Notes: generated from the letters alone by a model not told the origin. Numbered from the stretch's first letter, positions 21,127 to 33,596 are shown. The stretch is 64,000 nt of DNA from Adiantum capillus-veneris (GCA_014529385.2 CM043944.1:80630384-80694383); one strand, 5' to 3'. Program-made: numbers and translations.

Positions 21127-24100
21127 ATGGCTGGATCACAGGACACTGCTCTTTACAATATCAAGAAGCTGGATGAAACCAATTTCCCATTGTGGAAGAA
21201 GCAGATTTGGCACGTGTTGGTACAAAAGAAGCAGATAAAACCTATAAAGCTCAAGGGGATAAAACCAGAAGATATGGACGAAGATGAATGGAGAGAAATG
21301 GATGAATTGGCACTTTCTACCATTATGCTGACTTTGGCAGCGTTTACTTCAATGTAGCAGACGAGATGTCGGCTTATCAAGCATGGTTAAAGCTGAGTGA
21401 ACTTTATGAGAAGCAGAGTGCAGCTTCACAGGTATACTGGCTTAAGAAGCTTGTTGACTTGAAGATGAAAGAAGGGACACCTATGTCCAATCATCTGAAT
21501 GAATTCAACACAATCTATAGTCAGTTGTCATCTCAAGGTGTCAAGTTTGATGAACCTGTTAGAGCTATGTTCCTGTTGATCACATTGCCGAAAAGTTGGG
21601 ACACTTTTCGCACAGCTTTGAGTAATTCTGCACCTCCAGATGGTTTGAACATAGCAGGTGTAGAAGGAAGTCTGCTTACTGAAGAAACCAATAGAAAGAC
21701 AATGGACAAAGGCAAAGGAACAGCCTTAGTTGTCAGGGGAAGGACCAAAGAAAAGTACAAAGGTGGAAAGAGGAATCAGTCTCGTAGCAAGTCCCGCAGT
21801 GCTAAAGGCAAGAGTGACATAGAATGCTACCATTGTGGCAAGAAGGGTCACATGAAAAGAGACTGCAGAGAATGGAAAGCAGAAAAAGGCAAAGAGAAAG
21901 CTGAAGACCATGGTGAGAAGAACAAGTCCTCAGTGAAGATTCAAGAAATAAATGTGACAAACACTATTGCAGAGGATGACAGTCTAGTGTCAGGAGACAT
22001 CTACTTCTTGAAGAATACAATGAACTCAGCTCTTCTTACAGCATCTGATGGAAATGCACTGAGTGACTGGATTATAGACTCAAGGGCATCACTTCATGTG
22101 TCTCCAAACAAGGAGTGGTTTACCTCTTATGTGACCACTAAAGATCATGTTCGGCTAGGCAATGGGCAGACATGTGAGATCTTAGGTGTTGGAGATGTTC
22201 AATTGAAGTTTCAGAATGGTTCTTCTTTCACGCTGAAGAATGTGAGACATGTTCCCGCAATTACAAAGAGCTTGATCAGCACAGGTTTACTTGATGATGC
22301 TGGCTACGTCACCACTTTTGGACAGAACATGTGGAAGATATCCAAGGGTTCTATGACAGTAGCACATGGAGTAAAGTCTGGAGGACTTTACATGATTTAT
22401 GTATCAAATGTCTCTAAAAATGTAATCAATGTAACCGAGCAGCCGAACGTTTCTTTGTGGCATAGCCGGTTAGGACATATGTCCAAGAAGGGAATGGAAA
22501 TCTTGTCTCATTCTGGTTATTTGCCTGGCTTTTCATTTAATGATTTTGAATTCTATGAACATTGTCTATATGGTAAGCAAACACAGCAGCCACATAAGCA
22601 TAGAAGCAGTAGAAGAGATACACAGTTGGCACTTGTTCATAGTGATTTGTGTGGACCTATGCTTAACCTATCTCTAGGGGGAGCTTCTTACTTTATGACA
22701 TTTATAGATGATTACTCGAGGAAAGTATGGGTTTACTTTCTCAAGCACAAGGATGAAGCATTTAGTGTTTTCAAAACGTTTGTGACACTTGTGGAGAATC
22801 AGAGTGGCAAGAAGCTTAAATGCTTACGCACTGACAATGGTGGAGAGTATGTTTCAAAGGCCTTTCAGGACTTTTGTGAGTCAAAAGGTATAAAGCGTGA
22901 ACTTACTGGTCCTTACAATCCTCCTCAAAATGGTGTTGCTGAGAGGATGAATAGGACCATACAAGAGAAGGTCAGAAGTATGTTGTCTAATGCACAGCTG
23001 CCAAATGGGTTTTGGGCTGAAGCTGTATCAACAGCTGTTCATCTTGTAAATAGATCTCCTAGCAAGGTTTTGTAGAAGGATTCAGTGCCAGAGATGGTAT
23101 GGTCAGGCAAAATGCCCTCATACAAGCATCTCAGAGTCTTTGGCTGTGAGGCATATACTCACGTTCCAAAGGAATTTAGGAACAAACTTGAGCCAAAGAG
23201 TAGAAAGTGCATCCTTCTAGGCTATGGTAATTCTGGTGAGATGGGGTATAGACTTTGGGATCCCGAATCCAGAAAGGTTGTCCGCAGCAATGATGTTCAC
23301 TTTAATGAATCCAAATATCATTCTAAACCAGAGAGGGTTGAGGAGATTAGAAGAGTTGTCTTCCAAGAAGATGGACCTGCACATGCAAGACAAAATGTCA
23401 GGGCTCAAGAGGAGCAAGGACAGGATAGAGTGGAACCACAGGTTTTGGCTGAGCCTGAGCCACCTATTGTGCGTAGATCTGGACGTGTCACACGACCTCC
23501 TGATAGGTTTGTTCCATCTATGAACTATGTCATGTTGACTGATTGCAATGAGCCTTCATGTTACAAGGAAGCAGTGCAAATGAAGGACTCCGGGAATTGG
23601 CAATTGGCCATGCAGTCAGAGATGATAGCTCTGCATAAAAGCAAGACATGGAAGCTAGTTAAATTACCACAGGGCAAAAAGGCTCTACCTTGTAAATGGG
23701 TTTACAGGTATAAGATCACCGCTCATGATAGTCAGCCAAAGTACAAAGCAAGGCTTGTTGCCAAGGGCTTTAAGCAAGAACAAGGCATTGACTTTGATGA
23801 AGTCTTCTCTCCGGTGGTCAAGATGACTACATTGAGATGCTTTCTTGCATTGGTTGCCATATTAGATTTGTGTTGCACCAAATGGATGTCAAGACAGCGT
23901 TCTTGCATGGTGATTTAGATGTGGAAATTTACATGCAGCAGCCAGAAGGGTTTGTTGAGAAAGGCAAGGAAGATTGGGTATGCCAGTTGTTAAAGAGTCT
24001 TTATGGCTTAAAACAATCACCGAGGGCATGGTACCATAAATTCCACAAGTTTATGCTTTCTCAAGGCTACAAACGTAGTGAGTTCAATCACTGTCCATAT

Positions 24101-25102
24101 AAAAAGAAGGCTAAGGATGGTAGTTGGCTGATCCTTATTTTGTATGTGGATGACATGTTGATTGCTAGCAAGCACTTGGAAGAAATTTCAGCTTTGAAGT
24201 CAAAGATGGAAAAATCGTTTGACATGAAAGACATGGGTGAGGCAAGTCATATACTTGGTATGCGCATTGAGAGAGACAGATCAAAGAAGTTGATTTGGTT
24301 ATCTCAAACAAAGTATATTGACAAGGTTTTGCAACGTTTCAATATGGAGAAGGGAAAGGCACTGAGTGTTCCATTGCCACCATATGTGAAACTTAGCAAA
24401 CAAGATTGTCCTGTGTCTGAAGAAGAACAGGCTGAAATGGATAAGATTCCATATGCGTCTGCAGTGGGTAGTTTGATGTATGCAATGATTGCTACTCGCC
24501 CAGACATTGCATTTGTAGTGGGAGTAGTAAGTCGATACATGTCAAACCCAAGGAAGAAACATTGGGAGGCAGTGAAAGGAATATTGAGAAACCTGAAAGC
24601 TACAAAGAGTATGCGTATATGCTATGAGAGTCAGGAGCTAAGTGTGAAGGGTTTTACAGACTCAGATTATGCAGGTGACTTAGACAACCGAAGGTCTACG
24701 TCAGGGTATGTCTTTACATTGGCTGGTGGAGCAGTATCATGGCGTTCTAGATTACAAGATTGTGTTACTCAGTCTACTACAGAAGCTGAATATGTTGCAG
24801 CATCAGAGGCATGCAAAGAATCAATTTGGCTTAATCGACTAGTAACAGATTTGGGAATCAAAGAAGAGATGCCTGTGTTATATTGTGATAGTCAAAGTGC
24901 TATACAATTGGCTCGCAATCCAGTTTATCACTCAAAGACAAAGCATGTGGATGTGAAGTATCATTTCATCAGGGAAATGCTCGAGGATAAGCAACTTCAG
25001 CTTGTCAAAGTTCACACCACAGAAAATCCTGTTGATCTACTTACAAAAGGACTTCCCTCAGAGAGCTTTGCGCATTTTCGCAAGCAGTTAGGTGTAGGGT
25101 AG
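21127..25102 (+). pseudogene. Copia C gag-pol polyprotein, three breaks
   Basis: The start is ATG 21127 (MAGSQDTALYNIKKLDE). Domains in order are gag to about 21780, CCHC knuckle (CYHCGKKGHMKRDC, near 21830), protease (WIIDSRASLHVS near 22070, with the active-site Gly changed to Arg) and pre-integrase (LWHSRLGHMS, where the first Cys of the CxxC pair is Tyr). Next are integrase (FIDDYSRK, TDNGGEY, NGVAERMNR), reverse transcriptase ([17 protein letters not shown] near 24145) and RNase H (TDSDYAGDLDNRRST, STTEAEYVA). Frame breaks lie near 21350 and 23870, with a stop at 23073. The stop at 25100 is the natural end. With near-identical LTRs, the breaks must be recent or the copy was mobilised by other copies' proteins. 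Confidence 0.92.
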
Positions 25103-25180
25103 TACATCACTTCTCTACATCTCTTGTATATTAGCTTGTATAGTAGCTTCTCTCACACTTAAAGTACCACATTGGACTTT

Positions 25181-25191
25181 AAGTGGGAGGT
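25181..25191 (+). other. Polypurine tract of Copia C
   Basis: AAGTGGGAGGT directly precedes the 3' LTR. Confidence 0.8.
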
Positions 25192-25383
25192 TGTTGGGGT
25201 ATAAAGCCCAATGTGGTCGCCCAGGTAAGTGGGCGGGCCGCCAGGTATGTACACATATTCTTTTGTAAAAACCTAATAAGAACTCACTATGCTCTACACA
25301 TTACAGTAGAGCGAGTTCACCATATCGTCGTGCTCTTCTTCTCACACTCTCTCTCGCATCGCACTTCCGCTCGTACTCCTTCA
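25192..25383 (+). repeat. 3' LTR of Copia C
   Basis: 192 bp, TG to CA, about 99% identical to 19837-20028. Confidence 0.95.
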
Positions 25384-25388
25384 GTTTT

Positions 25389-25893
25389 ATCCCAAGGGGA
25401 GATTATTTCCGCCATACTTACATGCTTTTTCGGACTCAGATTGGGCTGGTTGTTTTGACACGCGAGTGTCCACAAGTGGTTTTTGTTTCATGCTTGGCAG
25501 CTCATGTATATCATGGTTGAGTAAGAAGCAACCTACTGTGGCCACTTCGAGTTGTGAGGCTGAGTACAGGGAAATCTTCACAGCTATGATTGAGTGTGTA
25601 TGGCTCAGACGCCTTATGGTTGTGATTTGGGTGTTGGATAGGACATTGCCAACACTATCTACAATGATAGTGAGAGCGCATTGGTAGTTGTGAGGAACCC
25701 AATTTTTCATGCTTTCACAAAGCACATTGAGGTGCATTACCACTATGTCAAGGAGAGGCTCTCAGCAGGAGAGATCAGCTTGACTTATGTACCACCACAG
25801 GACAACCTCGCAGATCTTTTCACAAAGGCATTGTCTCATGAGAAGTTCGAAGCTTTTCGCAAAGCTTTGGGCTTACCCCCCTTTGTGGACTGA
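25389..25893 (+). pseudogene. Copia B RNase H, resumed after the nested insertion
   Basis: The Copia B pol frame continues directly from 19836 across the excised insertion. It shows the RNase H motifs FSDSDWAGC, STSGFCFMLGS, TSSCEAEYRE, then HAFTKHIEVHYHYVKER and DLFTKALSHEKF, ending at the TGA at 25891-25893. A break near 25685 separates the two parts. The exact rejoining shows that Copia C landed inside RNase H. Confidence 0.9.
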
Positions 25894-25956
25894 CCATGTC
25901 CTCAGGGCATGGCACTTCCCTTTACTCATGTGCCAGCCCTCGTTCACCTCATCACT

Positions 25957-25967
25957 CTAGGGGGATT
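25957..25967 (+). other. Polypurine tract of Copia B
   Basis: CTAGGGGGATT directly precedes the 3' LTR. Confidence 0.75.
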
Positions 25968-26196
25968 TGTTACCATATACATGTGGTAGTGATGTGTGTG
26001 AACACACTAGGACCGCAGAGGTATTTTTTCCCTCTTTAGGAGGTTTTTTTTCCCCGTGCATTGTATATACGCACATTCATTCTAGGGCTATCTATCTTTC
26101 CATTGCACACTAAGTAACATACTCTCAATTGTGTGCTTTGAGCTTCCTTCGTGTTCTCCAAGCTGTGTGCATTTCTCTGCAACCCTAATTCCAACA
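25968..26196 (+). repeat. 3' LTR of Copia B
   Basis: TGTTACCATATACATG to CCAACA, followed by the second TGGAT at 26197-26201. Confidence 0.93.
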
Positions 26197-27714
26197 TGGA
26201 TCGATCTAAATTTTTAAAATTGTTAGAGTTTGACAATTTTAACCACACCATTACATTTGGAATGCCCAAAAACCCTAGAAACAATTGTCTATATATCTCA
26301 TTCTGACACCCAAAGATCATGTTTTGGGACAAAAAAGGTATTAAAACCACACGAAAGGGTCCCATGCCGACGGAGGACGCTTCCAGACAAATTTAAGATG
26401 AAATTTCACAATTTTGGCCACATGGGTTGGATTCGGAATGGCCTAAAACCCTTAGAAACTGTTTTCTTTTTTTGAAGTTTTAGGTCATTTTAGACAACCC
26501 ATATGGCCAAAATTGTAAAATTTCATCTTAAAATTTCCTGAAAGGGTCCCAAAACGACCATTGTGTATGAATAGTTCTTTCTAGGATCTTAGGCCATTCC
26601 AAACACAACTCATGTGGCCAAATTTGTGACATTCAATCTTAAGTTTGGCCAAAGCATTCCGCACTGGCACAAGACCCTTTCGAGCAATTTTTAGATCTTG
26701 TTTGGTCCAAAGTCTGGTCTTCAAGTGTCAGAATGAGACATATAGACAATCATTTCTAAATTTTTGGGCGTTCGAGATGCAATTATGTGGTCAAAATTGT
26801 TAAATTCCAACAAATATAAGAATTTAAATTAGTCCAAAGCTTTTTTGAGGCTTTACCTTCATAATAACATATATGATATTAACTCAACGTTTTTGGGACA
26901 TCTCAATGTAGTGGTCATTTCTAGGATTCAAGTTTTTTTGTATTTTCTTAGTGTTTATTATTGAAAATCATATGACAATTAGTGTCATAACCATCTCTTA
27001 AGGCATTTTTTTGTATCTAAACCTAATAAAGCAACAATTTAAACTAGTGTTTTTTTCAAGCCGTATATTTTTATGTAAAAATATATGGATAAAGCCATTT
27101 AGAACAATGTCAGACAACCCTACTCCAGACATTATTAGGTAAAAGCATTGTAAGAAACTTGATAACATGTTATTTTTTGTTGCATTCAATTATAGTATTG
27201 TTATTACTCCACCAAAACTCTAAGTTAGAATTTGTTCAATCCCATCATACATTTTTCTAACTGATTTTTCTAACATTGTCATAATAGAGGACCTCATGGA
27301 ATTTATAGTTCCTTTTAATATCTATGATTGAGGCAAAGCAAATCCAACAGAAAGTAAGAAGGCTCACATATGCCTTGAAATTTGAATCCCTTGGCATCAA
27401 TCTTGAAGATGTGTAATATGATATTTGTTGATAGTATATTTTTATGCTAATTTGTTGGTTCTCATGATATCTTTGACTCGATGAAGATCAGGCAAAGTCA
27501 CTTATATACAGTAGGATCTTTGGAGCAATGAATACCACATTTGTAAGTCTTTGCATAATCAAACTCCATTTGTTTGTGAAATTTAATTAGCAGAAAGTGT
27601 GAGGTAGGTTTAAGAAAACAATTATACATAAATATACATGTTCAAGAATGTCATCGCACTTAGTTTTAAGTTTTATTTTAAAAAAACAATTTTTCCATCA
27701 CGCACCTTTTTTTC

Positions 27715-27876
27715 CATCTGGGATTGCCATGTTATAGTGTTTGTCACATGCACTCTGGCATAAGTCATCATATTGGCCACAAGTGTTGTCATTGCATCTG
27801 GGATTGCCATGTGTTATAGTGTTTGTCACATGCACTCTGGCATAAGTCATCATATTGGCCACAAGTGTTGTCATTG
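27715..27876 (+). repeat. 80-bp tandem duplication
   Basis: CATCTGGGATTGCCATG begins both units, and each ends CAAGTGTTGTCATTG. The only obvious change is a 2-bp insertion in unit 2, so the duplication looks recent. Confidence 0.92.
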
Positions 27877-28677
27877 CATTGATATGAAGCCGAAATTCTC
27901 ATAGGGGAAACAAATCACTTATCATTTGTGCTTGAAGCCAGGGGGCACAATTTCAACCTTTTATCTTGCTACGTTGAATCCCCACAACACTCTTGCAACT
28001 CTTTGGTGAGCATATGATCCACCTGCTAGACTCTTGTCAACTTCTAGTGTTCTTTGCACCAATCAAAACAAATTGAAGGTAAATTCATTTTTCTAGTTTT
28101 ACAAAAAGACAATTGTCCCTCTAGCATTAGAGGAAAAGCATCAGTCCCCCTTTAGCACTCAAAGGGATAAAAGTGGCGGGGAAATGGCAACTTCCCTATA
28201 GTATTATAAGAAATGTGGAGGACATTGCCAACTCAATGCTATATAATGTATGGTCTTTTTTTTTTTTTTTTTTTAATGGGCACAAGCATTTCCATGCACA
28301 AAATGCATCTCTTTGCATTTTTTGAAATTTGTCATGTGCAACTTCTTCTCCTTCACGCATCGTCTAACTCCAAATTCTAATCGTGTGGCAAGGCCATAGA
28401 GATGTCAAAAAAACGCTTTAAGGAGGGATGCAACAAATCCTTGAGAACAAGCTATGATATGAGGTTAAAAGGTGAAACACTATTCCACTTTTTAAATTCT
28501 TACCATCTGCACAATTAAGCAATTGATCTTGAAGTTGAGCACTCTAAAATTAGAAAACGCAATGCTAGAATTCCTTGTCTTATGCATGGTGTCTCTCATC
28601 ATTATCATGCATGGGAATTTAACAAGTAGACAAACCATGGAGTGCAAGCAGAGCATGTTTGACACTGTGAGACAGGT

Positions 28678-28787
<110 letters not shown>

Positions 28788-29045
28788 CCTTAGCGAATCA
28801 ATCCTGCAAAAAGCCCTTGTGAATCAATTTTTCATGCCATTGTGAATTAATTGATCCACATCATTCTCTGCTAGAATGCAACCCACCCAAATTTTCTTTT
28901 CATGAATCATGACCCACCTACTATGATGTGAACTCGACTATTGTGCATTACCCTTGTTGATGTAGATCTTTAAAAGATGGCCCGTCTATAGCTTTACACG
29001 TCGCTAGCCCAAAGAGCATGAGGGTAGTCAACACCAGTTTTGCAC

Positions 29046-29146
<101 letters not shown>

Positions 29147-29234
29147 TTTTATTATCGTCCTCGAAGGTCAAATATGACCTATGGGACCAAAGTTACATGT
29201 GATGTAGTATGTGTATGACTGATGAGTGACTCTC

Positions 29235-29424
29235 AATGCTCCAAAATTGTGGTGATGAGACTCGCAATGGAGAGTGCACATTATGGTTGGGAGAGGAAAG
29301 TGTGTAGGTCTAAGTCATGGCTGAAAATGTGAGGGAAGCAAGTTCGGATGTGACCAAAAGCTGAGCACTCTAATAGTGTGTGGTACTCAGATTCTCGAAC
29401 TTGCATTGAGCATAATGTGCACAA
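29235..29424 (-). pseudogene. LINE C-terminal segment
   Basis: The minus strand reads through CSMQVRESEYHTLLECSAF and then GHIRTCFP. This is the His/Cys segment typical of the C-terminus of this LINE type (compare CRVCREEVESEEHFVCRC at about 59870 on the plus strand). Confidence 0.65.
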
Positions 29425-30480
29425 TCAATTTGACTCTTCTCCATTGCCCCAATGCCACTTGTGATTGGATGGAACCTCAAGCCCAAGGTACTTAAAGCTC
29501 TCAACAACTTCAAGTGTCTCATTGTTGTACACAATGCATGGCTTCTCCTTATGGTTGGTATTCACAAGCATAACCTTTGTTTTGGTTTCATTCACAATCA
29601 GCCCACTATGCAAGCAAAAGTCTCAAGACAACCATAAGATTTTGTGCATCTAAAGTGTGTGCTAGAAGCACTACGTCATTGGTATACAACAAAAGCATGA
29701 TTACCGCATTGCAAATAGTGACATCTTCAATGCCTTCTTCTTGCATAAAGTCAAGTACTATTTGTTTCAATTGATTGATGCGTAGACCAAAGAGAGTTTG
29801 TGACAACGGACATCCTTGTTTAACCCCAATAGTGCTTATAATTTTTTTTGGAATTTCTCTTCCCATGTGCAATTGACAAATCACCTTCTCATGGATTCGA
29901 GAAACCGCAAGCATAAACTCACTTGACACTTGGAGTTCTTCCATCCTTCTCCACAAATTGTTACTTGAAATCATATCAAAGGCTTTCTTAAAGTCCACAA
30001 AACAAAAATACAATCGCTTGCCTTTCAACAGACTTTCCTCCATGAGAACACGAAGAGTGACAAGATGATCAATGGTGCTATTGCATCAATGAAAACCCGC
30101 TTGTCCTTTTGCACCCTTGTCGTTTTCTTTAGCCAAATCACTCAATTTCATCTCCATTATGCACCCAAACAACTTTGCCATAAGAGACCCAATCATTATA
30201 GTCCAGTACATTTTACATCCCCTCCTTTATGCAAAGGCTTAACCCAATTAGTACTCCAATCCTAAGGCATACCATGTTGAAGTGCAAGGTTGAACATATT
30301 ACACATCCACTCATGGGTAAAATCTCTCATCCATTTGATCAGTTCCGGCTTGAAACCTTGAAGATGTCCCGCTTTGCGAGTGGCCAACTTTTCAAGCCCA
30401 CCGCATACATCCTCAATAGTAAAAAAAGAAGGAGTTATTGCTTTACTTCCCATTTTCTTCTCTTCTTTTGAAGCAATGCC
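29425..30480 (-). pseudogene. LINE reverse transcriptase
   Basis: The frame 29606-30043 (minus) has the LINE motifs FCFVDFKKAFDMI, GVKQGCPLS and LLYTNDVVLLA. In the last, the catalytic YADD reads YTND, so the first Asp of the pair has become Asn. The frame 29425-29613 gives the following NETKTKVMLVN and FKYLGLEVPSNHKW. Upstream, 30262-30453 gives KLATRKAGHLQGFKPELIKW. Frame breaks separate the pieces. Confidence 0.87.
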
Positions 30481-30779
30481 TTCTATGTATGCAAATGACT
30501 TTGATAGTTGTCTTTGTCCATAGTTGCATCAAGATTTATCAAGGACTTTTGAGCATCTTGACATTCTTTATCAAATCACCTTTTTGCGTGATTTATCATT
30601 GTTGATAACATGGAGATGCTTTATGGCAAAGAATTCTTCAGCACAAGGACAAATAAATTTCTTGAAAGCTTCCCATTTAGTTTCCAATGGTGCATCATAT
30701 TGAAGCTTTTTCATCCATAACTTTTTCTCACCCATTTCAATGTACATTGGTGCTCGTTTGAAATCGATATATAGTGATA

Positions 30780-31620
30780 ATTTCTCTTTCATTTGGCTGA
30801 GATTATCATGCTTAGTTGCTTATCCACATGAAAGGTCAATACATAAGGTTTGATATGGTCGGATTCCGATGTCCATTGTCCAAACATAAAACTCTTTAAG
30901 CGATACATGATGGGTTCGGAGAGTAGCATATAGTCAATGACACTATCTCCATTACGTTTTCTACATGTAAATCCATTTTTCCCACTCCACAAAGATACAC
31001 CATTGGCAATAAGCATACCCGTGCTATTACACATGTGTAAAAGTAATTTTCCATAGTGATCTGGCTCTTTCTCATCCATTGAAATACGATCATTCAATTG
31101 AACTTCCTCCAACTCCCTTGAAATGTATGGCATATCAAATTGTTGAGTATCATGTTGTAATGTTTTTCTGCGAGCATTCATATCTCCAAATACAATAACA
31201 TCACCTTCACCTTTGAAATAAGCAATGTCCTCTTCTAAATCAAAAAATGGATGATCCCTATCTATGTAAACATAAAAGGGGGAATCATGATGAAGAATGT
31301 AGCAATCGGCTACAAAAATGGGTGTCCTTTTTTGTGTCATAATTTTCAGCTATACATAACATTTGTACGTGTCATCTTTCACAATTGATATAAAATCTTC
31401 CAATCCTTTCTTAACCATACATGCTACCCCTCCTTGACCTCTTTGTTGCTTGAAATTCTTTGACCACATCAATGAATGTACATTGTAATCCTCCAAGCCG
31501 TTAATCCTTTGTGTATCATGCGCCCAAGTTTCAACAAGAAGTACAACATCAGCTTTGCTTGTTAGTTCATCAATGTCAACCCCAACATTCCATGGGTTAT
31601 CCATTACAATTCCAAAATCA
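30780..31620 (-). pseudogene. LINE endonuclease domain
   Basis: Two minus-strand frames cover the domain. At 31350-31604 is DVVLLVETWAHD, containing the catalytic Glu, then GGVACMVKKG. At 30789-31340 is VIVFGDMNARR (Asp/Asn pair), then SVIDYMLLSE and ESDHIKPYVLTF, which contain the terminal Asp and His of the endonuclease/exonuclease/phosphatase fold. The enzyme nicks target DNA to prime reverse transcription. A frame change near 31345 separates the halves. Confidence 0.85.
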
Positions 31621-31760
31621 TATTTTCAAGTGTAATTCAATCTCATAGGTCACGCATCTTCGATAACAATGGCAAGAGAAGGAGGTGTCTCTAACTTCTC
31701 TTTGGGAATTCCACGACCAAATAACAATGTTCTTGGAACATCGCTCCAGTCAATACTCTA

Positions 31761-32394
31761 CCTCTAAGCAGTGTGCTCAGGAAACCGGTCTCTTGAGAAG
31801 CCTCAAAGAGAAAGAATGCTTCCCACTCCAAAAATCACTCACTATATGTGTAAGTCGGAATGTCATCAATCTATAGGTGTGTCAATGGTAGTCCGAGACG
31901 GGCCATCCATGACGAGGGTATCAAGGGAGGTCAAGGACGAGATGATGCCAAGAAAATCGATGCCAAAGTTGAAGAAGTCGATGTCAAAAATGCCGGTGCA
32001 AAGCCTCGATGTGAGGCCTCCAGTACAACACCGCAGATGCAAGGAGGTCAAAGAAGAGTGGTGTGTATGTGTGTGTGTGTGCGCGTGCGTGCACAAAAGC
32101 TTTTTGAAACGGGCTTCAAGTTACAATTATTGTTGCTGCACATATCTAGAAGTTTCACCTTTTTTTGCTCTTGAATTTGCTAAGGTTGAAGCCTTTTGCA
32201 ACCTTTGCAAGTCCAAAGCCTCTAAGACTTTGCTTAAACCAAAGTCCCCTTTCTCCAAAATCTTCAAGCTTTGATTTGTTTGACATAGCCTGCTTTTGTG
32301 AGCTTCTTCATTTCCTCCAAAGTTATGGTCGTCGCACATGCGAGGACAAAGGAGGATGTTGGGAAGTCAAGGATGCAGGATCTTTGATACCAAT
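31761..32394. other. Unassigned stretch, possibly interior of a minus-strand LTR fragment
   Basis: No known motif was found. Position 32382-32392 reads as a primer site on the minus strand (TGGTATCAAAG), so sequence below it may be the start of an element interior. A GT/GC-rich run lies at 32065-32095. Confidence 0.4.
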
Positions 32395-32429
32395 TGAAGG
32401 GTGTGAGGTGGTGTGTGTGTGCGTGTCCA

Positions 32430-32464
<35 letters not shown>

Positions 32465-32639
32465 ATGTGTGTGTTTGTGTGTTTGTGTGTGTGCGCGCGT
32501 GAGACGGGGAAGAAGAAGAGAAGAGTAATTGGAGGACACAAGACACCAAAAAAATGATTGTATGCTACCTTTTTTATTATATGAAGAGTAGAGTTAATGG
32601 TTAGTCATGGGCTGGCAACCATAGGCCTTTACCCCAACA
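32395..32639 (-). repeat. LTR (minus) related to Copia D, solo or truncated
   Basis: On the minus strand it starts TGTTGGGGTAAAGGCC and ends CCCTTCA, followed after two bases by a primer-site-like TGGTATCAAAGATCC. The ends match the LTRs at 35281 and 38494. The middle contains a (GT)n run (32414-32500). No partner LTR was found. Confidence 0.65.
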
Positions 32640-33596
32640 TGCATAAGATAACAATGTGGCAAAGGCAATGGAGTACTCATGCATTGGTGCATTGTGAAGA
32701 AAGAGTGGAGAGACTTCTATAACAAACTCCCTCTTGGACTCAGGAGAGTCCTTTATGATGCTTTCGTGTGTCATAAGTGCTATAAAATGTATCATGAGTC
32801 TTTCCTTTCACTGTTTATATTGTTTTTATTGCATAATATTAGAGTATGCATCACAGGGTGTCTCATCATTAACACATACATTAAGCATGATTTTAGTGTT
32901 CAAAGCATGTACATGTGCTTACCACTCTCAGAAAGTCGGCTTTGATGAGTAAATAAAAGATAAATGAATTTTTTTTTTCCACTACGTGTTGTCCCTTCTT
33001 CTCAATTTTTTCTTAAGGTTTTTAATAAAGATTGAGTCTCATCATGAGCCAACAAATAGAGCAGTCATGACAATGGGGTGTTGTATGCACCAATACATAA
33101 CCCAATGTGGATTGCTTAATCAAGGTGCACATATGGATTCCACGGAGTTCAAATTTGGCAATCTTCCCACCACTATAAGGGGACCACTAGTCACTTGCAG
33201 TCAAAGGAACTACTTTCCTTGGTAGCTTCTTCAAGTTGAAAGTATTGCCATAGATTGACCGCTACTAAAAAAAATCCCATACTAACTTCATGATCCATAT
33301 GCACTATGACTTTAAATCTATAGTTGGGCATTTCATTACTCCATTATCCAGAACCCAAAATGACTTGCCCATAATCTTTGCTATCGAGTCACATATCAAA
33401 GTTAAAAAAGATCCACCCAAGCCATTCATGACTAACTTTCATCGGTTCTCCTCTCTCTTTACTAACCCTCAAGCAACCAATTTAAGCATTGGAAATTCCA
33501 TTATGACTACCCTTCCGTAAGGTTGCCCATTTCACCTTGGGCACCATACACAAAGAAGTATGCAAGTTTTTTTTTCTTTTTTTTTTGAAGGGAAGA
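32640..33596. other. Stretch without recognised features
   Basis: No coding or structural signal is seen beyond poly-T runs near 32970 and 33567-33586. The last run precedes the first poly-G tract of the tandem array. Confidence 0.45.

Larger units (their letters stand above)
19837..25383 (+). mobile_element. Copia LTR retrotransposon C (Tork/Tnt1-like), young, nested in Copia B
   Basis: Both LTRs are exactly 192 bp (19837-20028 and 25192-25383) and differ at only two positions by eye. A 5-bp duplication GTTTT flanks the element (19832-19836, 25384-25388), and the Copia B RNase H frame resumes directly beyond it. A TGGTATCAGAGCTC primer site at 20031, a leader of about 1.1 kb, gag-pol at 21127-25102 and a polypurine tract (AAGTGGGAGGT) complete it. 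RNase H motifs resemble Tnt1/Tto1, hence Tork lineage (inference). Two frameshifts and one stop interrupt the polyprotein. Confidence 0.96.
15002..26196 (+). mobile_element. Copia LTR retrotransposon B, complete but decayed, host of nested insertions
   Basis: LTRs of 231 bp (15002-15232) and 229 bp (25968-26196), a tRNA-iMet primer site, gag-pol in Copia order, a polypurine tract and a perfect TGGAT duplication define the element. Two later insertions interrupt it: a 466-bp MITE (18417-18882) and a whole Copia element (19837-25383). Without them it would be about 5.2 kb. The LTRs differ by roughly 7% by eye plus indels, and gag-pol carries several stops and frameshifts, so it is old and inactive. 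Copia A (1-3265) is a sister copy. Confidence 0.95.
14975..26868. mobile_element. Foldback/palindromic DNA element split by Copia B
   Basis: If the Copia insertion and one copy of its TGGAT duplication are ignored, 14975-15001 runs on into 26202-26868 and forms a long imperfect inverted repeat centred near 26460-26490. Matching pairs include GAAAAGCTTCAAAAAGCTTTGGAT (left) with the reverse complement of the sequence near 26845, the block around 26230 with about 26805, the block around 26300 with about 26740, and 26376-26420 with 26495-26540. The right arm carries one module twice (about 26495-26540 and 26595-26650). There is no transposase frame. Long arms suggest a foldback or Mutator-like MITE. 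No target duplication was identified. Confidence 0.72.
29225..31760 (-). mobile_element. Non-LTR retrotransposon (LINE) with endonuclease and reverse transcriptase, decayed
   Basis: On the minus strand, from high to low coordinates, there is an apurinic-type endonuclease followed by a LINE reverse transcriptase and a C-terminal region. This is the order of a plant LINE second open frame. The frame is broken into at least five pieces. Neither a 5' untranslated region nor a poly-A or simple-repeat tail could be fixed, and target duplications were not identified, so the limits are approximate. The lineage is not certain. The sequence around FKYLGLEVPSNHKW resembles RTE-like LINEs more than classical L1. 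Confidence 0.85.

Noticed and set aside
32264-32557. Open frames on both strands encoding long Val/Cys or Thr/His alternations
   Set aside because: They are translations of a GT microsatellite. Similar false frames occur at 7672-8098, 28523-28822, 29018-29218 and 43264-43533.
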